NCBI GenBank assembly: GCA_964435165.1
Contig: CAYSXY010000024.1
Coordinates: 1-31,556 of the forward strand
From: CAYSXY01 sp964435165
Lineage (GTDB): Bacteria > Pseudomonadota > Alphaproteobacteria > Rickettsiales > RI-342
DNA: 31,556 nucleotides
Direction: 5' to 3'
The position numbers were made by a program, and so were the translations under genes. This document shows positions 1 to 7,253 of the stretch, one piece after another (position 1 is the stretch's first letter; each line of letters opens with the position of its first letter). The notes under the pieces are model-generated. The model saw only the letters and a list, made by a program, of their open reading frames with translations, was not told where the DNA came from and searched no databases.

Positions 1-29
1 GTTGATGAACTATGAAAGTTTTATGACAA

Positions 30-146
30 TCAGCGCATTGCGTTAGTTGTGCACAGGGTTTGGCCTGCTGCGGCGTAAAAAGTGAATGTCATGAGCAACC
101 ATGCAAATGCGGCTAGATGTGGAATTGTATTGATGAGAATGTCCAT
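30..146 (-). CDS. possible 38-aa membrane peptide coupled to the SDR gene
   Basis: This short frame starts at an ATG two bases after the SDR stop codon. An AAAGG Shine-Dalgarno-like stretch lies about seven bases upstream, inside the end of the SDR gene. The predicted 38 residues contain one hydrophobic segment (about residues 8-27, rich in Leu, Ala, Phe and Trp) and end in a polar tail with one Cys, compatible with a single-pass inner-membrane peptide. A longer reading of the same frame starts inside the SDR gene and is less likely. I recognise no family, and at this length chance is a real alternative. Close coupling to the SDR gene is the only contextual support. Confidence 0.25.
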   Translation of the reverse strand: MDILINTIPHLAAFAWLLMTFTFYAAAGQTLCTTNAMR

Positions 147-148
147 GA

Positions 149-889
149 TTATACCTTTATTTTTGGCATAAGACGTGAAAGGCCACCATCGATACCGAGC
201 ACCTGGCCGCTGACCCAACTATTGGCGGAATCGAGGAAAAACAGGATGGCGCGGGCGATGTCCTCTGGCTCGCCAAGCCGACCGAGCGCGTGCATGGATT
301 CGGAGACTTTGCGCGCCGCGTCATTAGCGGTGATTTTTTCTGTCATCGGCGTTTGCGTCAGCCCCGGCGCTACCGCATTGATGCGCAGGCCGGTGCCGGC
401 ATAGCTTGCGGCTGCACTCATGGTCAGGCCAATGATGCCCGCCTTGGCGGCAGCAATGGCTTCGTGATTGGTCAGGCCATGCATGGCAGCGGCAGAGCTT
501 AGCAACACGATAGAGCCGCCTTTACGCATAAATTTTCCGGCGGTGCGCACCGTGGCAAAAGCCGATTTGAGATTGGTATCGACAATGGTGTCATAGGTGT
601 TTTCATCCGTCAGGTGTGCGGGTTTGAGTAGCACAGAGCCAATGCAATTGACGATGCCATCCAATTCGCCGCATTCTTCGACCAGTGATTCGACAGCGGA
701 AAAGTCACGGCCATCAACGGTGTGAGAGGTCGCACCCAATTTGTCGGCCAGTGACGCGACCGTCTCTTCCGTGCGTCCGGCAAGGGTGAGGGTGGCTCCG
801 GCCTCACTCAGCATATGGCTAACGCAGGAGCCGATGCCCCCTGCTGCGCCAAGAACGAGGTAATGTTTCTCTGAAAATCCTGCACTCAT
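149..889 (-). CDS. SDR-family NAD(P)-binding oxidoreductase-like protein
   Basis: A 246-aa single-domain short-chain dehydrogenase/reductase fold protein, of normal length for the classical SDR family, which uses NAD(P)(H) on alcohol, ketone or acyl substrates in the cytoplasm. The nucleotide-binding glycine motif GAAGGIG is at residues 14-20, the strand-4 motif appears as NCIG at 81-84, the active-site Ser region is at 131-132 and the Lys is K149. The residue four before the Lys, normally the catalytic Tyr of YxxxK, is Ile145, so ordinary SDR chemistry is doubtful. I recall a subset of SDR proteins carrying HEAIAAAK here, so this may be a subfamily trait rather than decay. A near-perfect palindrome 14 bp upstream of the start suggests repressor control. 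A small frame may be coupled downstream. Substrate unknown. Confidence 0.88.
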   Translation of the reverse strand: MSAGFSEKHYLVLGAAGGIGSCVSHMLSEAGATLTLAGRTEETVASLADKLGATSHTVDGRDFSAVESLVEECGELDGIVNCIGSVLLKPAHLTDENTYDTIVDTNLKSAFATVRTAGKFMRKGGSIVLLSSAAAMHGLTNHEAIAAAKAGIIGLTMSAAASYAGTGLRINAVAPGLTQTPMTEKITANDAARKVSESMHALGRLGEPEDIARAILFFLDSANSWVSGQVLGIDGGLSRLMPKIKV

Positions 890-902
890 GATATGACCCT
901 GT

Positions 903-929
903 ATTTGTTTGGAATGATTCTAAACAAAT
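903..929. promoter_or_regulatory. 27-bp palindrome, Irr/ICE-like operator upstream of the SDR gene
   Basis: The two halves are complementary over 13 positions around a central base (916), with one mismatched pair (911/921). The core reads TTTGGAA-TGA-TTCTAAA, one base away from TTTAGAA-N3-TTCTAAA, the iron control element recognised by the alphaproteobacterial regulator Irr. The outer arms extend the symmetry to ATTTG/CAAAT. It lies 14-40 bp before the SDR start codon, where a bound protein would cover the promoter or transcription start. The symmetry is seen directly; assignment to Irr is inference, and a TetR- or MarR-type regulator is an alternative. Confidence 0.55.
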
Positions 930-971
930 CAGGGATAGGTCGTCCAGTGATTATTGCATGAGATGGAATAT

Positions 972-1130
972 TAGATAGTGTCGTCACGAGATGTTTAATG
1001 GCCTGCAAACTGCTATTTTCTGCACTTAGATTCGCCTCGTTTTAACTCGGCTCACCCTCCGGGAGTTTTACTTCCAATGGCCTTTCGGCTCATTGTCGTC
1101 ACATTCTCCATCTCGTGACGACACTATCTA
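972..1130. mobile_element. MITE-like element with 22-bp perfect terminal inverted repeats
   Basis: Bases 972-993 and 1109-1130 are perfect 22-bp inverted repeats, each beginning at the outer edge with TA. The 115 bp between them holds no credible gene. If the outer TA dinucleotides are a target duplication, the element itself is 974-1128 (155 bp), as expected for a non-autonomous derivative of an IS630/Tc1-mariner transposon. Its right end supplies the stop codon of the neighbouring secreted protein. No transposase is present in the window. The wide spacing of the arms makes a simple terminator hairpin unlikely. Confidence 0.6.
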
Positions 1131-1808
1131 GCGACAATTTCTGCTGTCGAAGCTGGGTTTGTGGCGTGAGGTGCGATGAGCGCACGTCTCCGCTAACTGC
1201 GGTTCGGCTAAGGCTTTTAGCTGGGCGAGTGTGTCGCTTGGGGTGGAGGCGATGGCAACCATCCCCTCCACCGTGCCTGATGCATCCAGCATGTCAGTGG
1301 TGGCGTTGGTGGCGCGATCAATCGCATGGCCTGCGAGTTGCTGGACAATAGCGTGCCCTCCAATCTGGCTTCCGGCCACCTGTCCTGCGGCGGATAGCAA
1401 TGTGCCTAACAGGTCAGCAAACATATCAGCGGCGGAGGGTTGATAGGCATTCCAGCTACCGCCGGTATCAGGGTTGTCGCAATAGGTCCAATAGCCGATT
1501 AAATAGCGCCCTTCAGCAAGCGCCCAATGCACGGTTCCCCAATAATACTGGTTGTTTTTGGGTGTGTCACATCGTTGTTTTGCAGTGGGCTGGTTCCAGA
1601 TACTGACCAGCCTTCCATCTTCTTCAATTTTGCCGGTGAGGGTGCCGCTATATTTAGGATAGTGCCCTTCAATTGTGCCGTCATCATTAACATTCAACAC
1701 TAACTCGCCAAAATCACTGTCCCAACTGGTGGAGACGGCATGTGCGGTGCTGATGTGCGCCAGTGCAATCGCCATCCACACAAATATGCCCACGCTGTAT
1801 TTTGTCAT
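1128..1808 (-). CDS. secreted hypothetical protein
   Basis: A 226-aa protein with a clear Sec signal peptide: a short basic N-terminus, a hydrophobic core at about residues 6-20 and a probable AHA|VS cleavage after residue 24. The mature N-terminal half (about 27-120) is rich in Trp, Tyr and Gly with beta-type alternation and two Cys (in QRCDTP and WTYCDNP), suggesting a small periplasmic beta-rich domain possibly closed by a disulphide. The C-terminal half is Ala-rich and helical, ending in a basic tail with two further Cys. I do not recognise the family. The TAG stop consists of the TA and first G at the end of the adjacent MITE-like element. A hairpin with the ribosome-binding site in its loop precedes the start. 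Confidence 0.7.
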   Translation of the reverse strand: MTKYSVGIFVWMAIALAHISTAHAVSTSWDSDFGELVLNVNDDGTIEGHYPKYSGTLTGKIEEDGRLVSIWNQPTAKQRCDTPKNNQYYWGTVHWALAEGRYLIGYWTYCDNPDTGGSWNAYQPSAADMFADLLGTLLSAAGQVAGSQIGGHAIVQQLAGHAIDRATNATTDMLDASGTVEGMVAIASTPSDTLAQLKALAEPQLAETCAHRTSRHKPSFDSRNCR

Positions 1809-1809
1809 G

Positions 1810-1827
1810 CGTCATTCCTGTATGACG
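1810..1827 (-). promoter_or_regulatory. hairpin presenting the ribosome-binding site of the secreted protein
   Basis: On the - strand, six-base arms CGTCAT and ATGACG enclose a six-base loop ACAGGA containing the AGGA Shine-Dalgarno sequence, seven bases before the ATG at 1808. Such a hairpin could tune translation. The arms are short, so chance cannot be excluded. Confidence 0.3.
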
Positions 1828-1908
1828 AGCCATTACAAAGGTAGGGTACGCACAAATATTTAGGTTATGGTTAATTTGTTTACGATTGCTGTTGTGGTGT
1901 TGCTGCTA

Positions 1909-3294
1909 TTATGCGTTGATGTAGCCTTTGCCGCCCGAAAGGCTTTGGCCAATAGCCACTTCAGTTAGGCTTCCATCAACAGCTCTGTATGTCGGCTCTA
2001 ACGGCAGTATTTCAGTTGCAATAGAATCAAAATGGGTCATCCGCATCCCACCACGCCCCATGGTCGGTTCATTCAATTTGTAATGATAGGTAGCATCGAC
2101 CTCTGCACTATCAGCACAGTGGCCTTCAAATGCAGATAATAATCCTTTCATTTTAGCAAATAGTGGCGTGATAAAACTGAGCCAACGCCCCGCAGCTTCA
2201 TCATGCTGCATAATATTCTCCCGATAGCGTTCCGCAGGATAGAGCGTATAGACACGTCCCTCTTCTGGTGATGATTCACCATCATAGAACCCACCAGCTT
2301 TTGCATGACCCGCTGGGTGAACCCTGAGCGTATTTTCCTGAACATCAAACAATCCCGGGTAGAGCAATGCCAGGATAATAGCCGGGTCATGCTGTGGATA
2401 TTCACTATAACCTTCGGCCAATAATCCTGCTTTGCCACCAATAGTGGTATCTGTGAATTCATTATAGCGATAGAAATCCCATTCCGGGACACTGGCAAGC
2501 AACCAGCGGCACACTTCAGCCACAGGATTTTGAGGATTTGCATGATTCTGCCCCGGTTTTCTCACTGATTCGAGCGCATCAATTTCCTGCTGACTGAGCG
2601 TAATATGGTGTGTCATATCCAACGTGGCTTGCACGATATCAATGCCCATTTCGGCGCATAATGCGTAAGTGTCAGCGCTCGCATCAGCCGCATGCAGTAA
2701 ATTGAATTCGGTGTAGCCATCAGGGCCCGGAGGAGCGTTGGCTTCTGTCTGATTGAGCACTCCCCCCATCAATGCCACATGGCTTATTCGGTCTGAGAGT
2801 CCATGCTGCTTGATCGCTTTTAGTATCTCCGCGATGTCCGTCAGCCCGCCCGTTGACACAAGCGTCATCCGCTCGCCATCGGGCAAATTGCGAATCGTAT
2901 CTAACGTGCGTGAGATGTAATCAGAGGGCAGGATGGGTTGTTCTTTTTTGGGTCTGATGGTCACCCGGCCAAGGCCGCCGGCACCCATTGCATTGTCTTC
3001 GATACCGTCTACCTCTTTACCCTTGTATAGGATGGAGTCGTCAACACCCATCAATTGTAGTGTCTCCCATGCCCGGCGTGATGTTATATCCGCTGGCACA
3101 TTGCCGGCACCGGCAATGATTGCATGAATGTTTATGTCCAATTTGGGTGAATGTAACAACATCATGGCGATGACATCATCAATGCCAGGATCATTGCACA
3201 AAATAATGTTAGTTGGATACGTATCCCAGCCACGCTTTTCGGCGGTTTGGCTGTAGGTGTGTAGATCTGTTGATGTTAAATCGAATACAGGCAT
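1909..3294 (-). CDS. inosine-uridine nucleoside hydrolase-family protein, C-terminally extended
   Basis: A member of the IUNH nucleoside hydrolase family, whose enzymes use a bound calcium ion to cleave the N-glycosidic bond of ribonucleosides, releasing base and ribose. The N-terminal calcium motif is present as NDPGIDDVIAMM, followed by the family block ending in GAGNVPAD. An EFN segment and a late HDP motif (QHDPAIILALLYPGLF) also match. The residue normally Asp after EFN (EFNxxxDPEAA) is unclear, as the sequence reads EFNLLHAADASA. At about 461 aa it is much longer than the usual 310-350, with an unrecognised tail of over 100 residues. The ATG at 3294 is preferred over 3306 because GGGGA lies five bases before it. 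Its position beside hut genes fits nutrient scavenging; the substrate is unknown. Confidence 0.82.
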   Translation of the reverse strand: MPVFDLTSTDLHTYSQTAEKRGWDTYPTNIILCNDPGIDDVIAMMLLHSPKLDINIHAIIAGAGNVPADITSRRAWETLQLMGVDDSILYKGKEVDGIEDNAMGAGGLGRVTIRPKKEQPILPSDYISRTLDTIRNLPDGERMTLVSTGGLTDIAEILKAIKQHGLSDRISHVALMGGVLNQTEANAPPGPDGYTEFNLLHAADASADTYALCAEMGIDIVQATLDMTHHITLSQQEIDALESVRKPGQNHANPQNPVAEVCRWLLASVPEWDFYRYNEFTDTTIGGKAGLLAEGYSEYPQHDPAIILALLYPGLFDVQENTLRVHPAGHAKAGGFYDGESSPEEGRVYTLYPAERYRENIMQHDEAAGRWLSFITPLFAKMKGLLSAFEGHCADSAEVDATYHYKLNEPTMGRGGMRMTHFDSIATEILPLEPTYRAVDGSLTEVAIGQSLSGGKGYINA

Positions 3295-3355
3295 GTCATT
3301 CCCCATTTGCTTAACGCTTTTTAGTAAATGGAGTTATCAATGTCACGTTGTAATC

Positions 3356-5029
3356 TTAATCACTGATCATTGGCAGCTTCAGCCCTTTTTCTTTTGCGCA
3401 GTCGATAGCAATGTCATAACCGGCATCGGCATGGCGCATCACGCCCGTGCCGGGGTCGTTCGTGAGCACACGCTCCAGCCGTTTGGCGGCGGCATCGGTG
3501 CCGTCCGCAACAATGACCATGCCGCTATGTTGGGAATAGCCCATACCAACGCCGCCGCCATGATGCAGGCTGACCCAGGTTGCCCCGCTGGCGGTGTTGA
3601 GTAATGCATTGAGTAGTGGCCAGTCGGAAACCGCGTCGGTGCCGTCTTTCATGCCTTCCGTCTCGCGGTTAGGGCTTGCAACGGAGCCTGAATCCAGATG
3701 GTCGCGGCCTATGACAACCGGAGCGCTGAGCTCGCCTGTTGCAACCATTTCATTAAAGGCAAGGCCAAGCTTAGCGCGTTCACCCAGCCCGACCCAACAA
3801 ATGCGTGCAGGCAGGCCCTGGAAGGCAATGCGCTCTTTGGCCATGTCCAGCCAGTTATGAAGGTGTTGGTTGCTAGGTATCAGTTCTTTGACCTTGGCAT
3901 CGGTGCGGTAAATATCTTCCGGGTCGCCGGACAGTGCCGCCCAGCGGAACGGGCCAATGCCACGGCAGAAAAGCGGGCGGATGTAAGCAGGGACAAATCC
4001 CGGAAACTCAAAGGCATTCTCGACGCCCATGTCTTGCGCCATCTGGCGGATATTATTGCCATAATCCAGCACGGGGATGCCCTGATGATACAAATCGAGC
4101 ATGGCGCGCACTTGCACCGCCATGCTTTCCTTGGCGCGGCGCTCCATCTCAGTCGGGTTGGATTGGCGAAGCGCTTCGGCATCAGTCAGGCTCATGCCTG
4201 CGGGCAAGTAGCCATTGAGCGGGTCGTGAGCTGAGGTTTGATCAGTGACAATATCCGGCTTGATGCCGAGCTTGACCAATTCCGGGAATATCTCGGCCGC
4301 GTTGCCAAGCAGGCCGACTGAGATAGCCTCACCTTTGGTGCAGGCGCTGGTGATACGTTCTAATGCCGTGTCAAGATCGGTGGCCATTTCGTCGAGGTAG
4401 TGCGTTTCCAGCCGTTTCTCAATCCGGCTGGGGTCACATTCCACGGCGAGCATGGAGGCGCCGGCCATGGTGGCGGCCAATGGCTGAGCGCCTCCCATGC
4501 CACCAAGCCCACCGGTGAGAATCCATTTGCCTTGCAGGTTGCCATTAAAATGCTGGCGACCGACTTCGACAAATGTCTCATAGGTGCCTTGCACAATACC
4601 CTGAGAGCCGATGTAAATCCAACTGCCAGCGGTCATCTGCCCATACATGAACAGGCCTTTGGCATCCAACTCGCGGAACTGCTCCCAGCTGGCCCAGTGA
4701 GGCACGAGGTTAGAATTGGCAATGAGTACGCGTGGTGCATCCGGATGCGTTTTGAAAATGCCGACTGGCTTGCCGGACTGTACCAGCAGGGTTTCGTCTT
4801 CTTCGAGCTCTTGCAAGCTGCGGGTAATGGCATCAAAGCACTCCCAGTTGCGTGCGGCTTTGCCGATGCCGCCATACACCACGAGCTCGTCGGGGTTTTC
4901 CGCCACATCCGGGTCGAGATTGTTCATCAGCATGCGCAGCGGCGCTTCCGTCAGCCAGCTTTTGGCTGAGCGTTCATTGCCGGTTGGCGCTTTGATAATG
5001 CGACGGTTGGTGGGCGCGGATGTGGCCAT
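3356..5029 (-). CDS. hutU: urocanate hydratase
   Basis: Urocanase converts urocanate to 4-imidazolone-5-propionate using tightly bound NAD+, the second step of histidine degradation, in the cytoplasm. The 557-aa length is standard. Hallmarks include LVVYGGIGKAARNW, the NAD-binding segment GKWILTGGLGGMGGAQ, the conserved Cys at residue 411 in RICWVGLGERAKLG (equivalent to Cys410 of the Pseudomonas enzyme) and the Gly-rich SLHHGGGVGMGYSQHSG near the C-terminus. The ATG at 5029 gives the expected N-terminus. It is divergent from hutG across about 75 bp, which must carry both promoters. Identification is secure; no defects are seen. Confidence 0.98.
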   Translation of the reverse strand: MATSAPTNRRIIKAPTGNERSAKSWLTEAPLRMLMNNLDPDVAENPDELVVYGGIGKAARNWECFDAITRSLQELEEDETLLVQSGKPVGIFKTHPDAPRVLIANSNLVPHWASWEQFRELDAKGLFMYGQMTAGSWIYIGSQGIVQGTYETFVEVGRQHFNGNLQGKWILTGGLGGMGGAQPLAATMAGASMLAVECDPSRIEKRLETHYLDEMATDLDTALERITSACTKGEAISVGLLGNAAEIFPELVKLGIKPDIVTDQTSAHDPLNGYLPAGMSLTDAEALRQSNPTEMERRAKESMAVQVRAMLDLYHQGIPVLDYGNNIRQMAQDMGVENAFEFPGFVPAYIRPLFCRGIGPFRWAALSGDPEDIYRTDAKVKELIPSNQHLHNWLDMAKERIAFQGLPARICWVGLGERAKLGLAFNEMVATGELSAPVVIGRDHLDSGSVASPNRETEGMKDGTDAVSDWPLLNALLNTASGATWVSLHHGGGVGMGYSQHSGMVIVADGTDAAAKRLERVLTNDPGTGVMRHADAGYDIAIDCAKEKGLKLPMISD

Positions 5030-5104
5030 GGTTCCCTCATTGTGTTTTACGCAATTTGCAGTAGGTTACGGCAAAAGAATGTCTCAGCACAAGGGTGATT
5101 GCAG

Positions 5105-5911
5105 GTGGATGCTCCTATTTATCGATATAGTGAAGGTGACTCGCCCCTGTTGATTACCGTGCCGCATGCAGGCACTTTGTTGCCGGATGGGCTAGAGGAG
5201 CGCATGACCGACGATGGCAAGGCACTGCGCGATACGGACTGGCATGTAGACCGGTTATATCACTTTGCCAATGCGCTAGATTCCGGCATTCGGGCGCATC
5301 TATTGGTTGCGAATTATTCGCGCTACGTGATTGATGTGAATCGTGGGCCGGATGATCGCTCGCTCTATCCAGGTCAGTTCACCACGGGTTTGTGCCCGAC
5401 AGTGACCTTTGCTAACCAACTTATTTATAAAGATGGACAGGCACCGAGTGAAGATGAGATAGAGGCGCGAACGGATGCCTATTGGCGACCGTTTCATGAT
5501 AGAATAAGCGATCTATTGCAGCAATTGCGTGCGCGTTATGGTTATGCATTGCTGTATGATGCACATTCAATTTGTTCAACGGTGCCGCGCTTATTCGACG
5601 GTACGTTACCAGATTTGAATATGGGAACAAATAAGGGGAACAGTCTGCCTGCTGAGATGGAACAGGAGTTGTTTACTATATGCGAGGACAGTTCCTACAG
5701 CGCTGTGCTCAATGGGCGCTTTACCGGTGGGTATATCACGCGGCATTACGGCAACCCCGCGCAGCAGCGCTATGCGATGCAGATGGAGCTGGCACAATCA
5801 AGCTATATGCAGGAGGCATTGCCATATGCTTACCTGACTGACAGGGCTGAGGCGTTGCAGCAGGTGCTGGCCCGCTTGCTAAAACAGTATGTGGCGCTGG
5901 TATCAGGCTAA
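5105..5911 (+). CDS. hutG: N-formylglutamate deformylase/amidohydrolase
   Basis: An N-formylglutamate amidohydrolase-family protein of about 268 aa that would hydrolyse N-formylglutamate to glutamate and formate, the last step of the HutF-type histidine pathway. Family motifs are seen at the N-terminus (ITVPHAG, then RDTDWHVDRLY and VIDVNRGP), in the centre (YALLYDAHSI) and in the GGYITRHYG segment. The Asp and His residues of DTDWHVD and DAHS are likely metal ligands or catalytic. The frame also has a TTG at 5099, but the GTG at 5105 is better placed behind AAGGGTGA. It is divergent from hutU and convergent with hutI, whose stop is four bases away. HutF in the same cluster supports the function. 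Confidence 0.95.
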   Translation: MDAPIYRYSEGDSPLLITVPHAGTLLPDGLEERMTDDGKALRDTDWHVDRLYHFANALDSGIRAHLLVANYSRYVIDVNRGPDDRSLYPGQFTTGLCPTVTFANQLIYKDGQAPSEDEIEARTDAYWRPFHDRISDLLQQLRARYGYALLYDAHSICSTVPRLFDGTLPDLNMGTNKGNSLPAEMEQELFTICEDSSYSAVLNGRFTGGYITRHYGNPAQQRYAMQMELAQSSYMQEALPYAYLTDRAEALQQVLARLLKQYVALVSG

Positions 5912-5915
5912 GGTA

Positions 5916-7133
5916 TTAGACTGAGTCAAGGCGCGCGGGGTTGAGCAAAGTATCAGGGCTATAGATTAACTCAGCTGGATGAGCGCATTCCCACATTACA
6001 ACATCGGCCTGTTTGTTTAGCTCCAGCGAACCATGCGTCTCGGCCATGCCAAGCGCCCGGGCAGCATTGATGGTCGTGCCTCGTAGTGCTTCTTCCGGTG
6101 TGAGGCCGAATACGGTGCATGCCATGTTCATCATCAGCCGCAGGTTGGTAAAGGGCGAGGTGCCGGGGTTGCAATCAGTAGCGACGGCCATGGGAACATT
6201 GTGCTTTCTAAAAAGGTCAATGGGAGGAAGATTGGTTTCTTTCAGGAAATAAAATGCGCCCGGTAGCAGCACGGCGGTAGTGTCACATTCGGCCATGGCC
6301 TTGATGCCGTCCTTGGTGACATATTCCAAATGGTCGGCTGATAAAGCACTGTACGATGCGGCTAACGCAGCGCCACCTTGATCGGAGAGTTGTTCGGCAT
6401 GGAGTTTGACGGGAAGATTCAGCTCCGTAGCAGCATCAAACAGCCGTGTTATCTGTGCTGGTGAAAAACCAATCGCCTCGCAAAAGCCATCGACGGCATC
6501 GATCAATCCTTCCTTAGCTAAAGCAGGCAGCATCTCGCGGCATAGATGATCAATATAGCCGTCTTTATCATTAGCATATTCCGGGGGCAGGGCATGAGCG
6601 CCTAAAAAGGTGGTGCGTATGGTGATTGGCAACTCATTGCCTAAACGCTTCGCGACGCGCAGCATCTTACGCTCGGTTTGCAGGTTCAGCCCATAGCCGG
6701 ATTTGATCTCAACCACGGTCACGCCCTGTTGCATCATGCTGTCTAAGCGGATGCGAGCACTGGCGAAGAGGTTGTCCTCGCTCGCTCCACGGGTGGCGTT
6801 GACGGTGGATAGAATGCCGCCACCTTGACTGGCAATAGTCTCATATGACACGCCGTTCAGCCGTGCTTCCCATTCTGTGGCACGCGAGCCGCCATAGATG
6901 AGGTGGGTATGGCAATCGATCAGGCCGGGTGTGATGAGCCTTTCCTCAGCATCTGTCACTGCATGGCACAATGCGTCTGGCACGTCTGACAAACCGTCCG
7001 CGGGGCCGACATAGGCAATTAGCCCGTTTTTGATGCCGAGCGCCCCATTTTTAATCAGACCATAAGGTTCTGCAAGATCGGTTTGCATGGTTGCAAGGGT
7101 GGCATTGAGAATGAGCTGATCGAAACGAGACAT
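5916..7133 (-). CDS. hutI: imidazolonepropionase
   Basis: A 405-aa member of the amidohydrolase superfamily, of normal length, hydrolysing 4-imidazolone-5-propionate to N-formimidoyl-L-glutamate, the third step of histidine breakdown. The metal-binding HxH is in LIDCHTH (His75 and His77), followed by GGSRATEWEARLNG, the substrate-binding EIKSGYGL, KLHAEQLSDQGG and the late Asp in VATDCNPGTSP. The protein is cytoplasmic. It ends four bases from the hutG stop (convergent) and is divergent from hutF across 120 bp. Identification is secure. Confidence 0.98.
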   Translation of the reverse strand: MSRFDQLILNATLATMQTDLAEPYGLIKNGALGIKNGLIAYVGPADGLSDVPDALCHAVTDAEERLITPGLIDCHTHLIYGGSRATEWEARLNGVSYETIASQGGGILSTVNATRGASEDNLFASARIRLDSMMQQGVTVVEIKSGYGLNLQTERKMLRVAKRLGNELPITIRTTFLGAHALPPEYANDKDGYIDHLCREMLPALAKEGLIDAVDGFCEAIGFSPAQITRLFDAATELNLPVKLHAEQLSDQGGAALAASYSALSADHLEYVTKDGIKAMAECDTTAVLLPGAFYFLKETNLPPIDLFRKHNVPMAVATDCNPGTSPFTNLRLMMNMACTVFGLTPEEALRGTTINAARALGMAETHGSLELNKQADVVMWECAHPAELIYSPDTLLNPARLDSV

Positions 7134-7210
7134 AGTTGCTGGCGAGTGAATAAGGTATAGAAGCGTTATTGTGTTGTCGAAGTATCACGCTATTGGATGC
7201 CATTAAATGG

Positions 7211-7233
7211 ATCACCGGGTCAAGCCCGCTGAT
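7211..7233. repeat. REP-like palindrome of the common alphaproteobacterial type
   Basis: Nine-base arms ATCACCGGG and CCCGCTGAT flank TCAAG with one mismatch. The sequence resembles the widespread alphaproteobacterial intergenic palindrome that translates as VIxGLDPxIH, and indeed a spurious minus-strand frame here reads VISGLDPVIH. It lies between hutI and hutF, 20 bp before the hutF start. Only this copy was noticed in the window. Confidence 0.5.
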
Positions 7234-7253
7234 AACATGGGAGAGTTCGTTAC

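Noticed and set aside
1128..1808. Truncation of the secreted protein by the MITE
   Set aside because: Reconstructing the empty site leaves a TAA at the same codon, so the protein end is unchanged.
3698..4969. Long + strand frames opposite hutU
   Set aside because: They are antisense shadows of a complete, well-conserved urocanase and have no family signature or ribosome-binding site.
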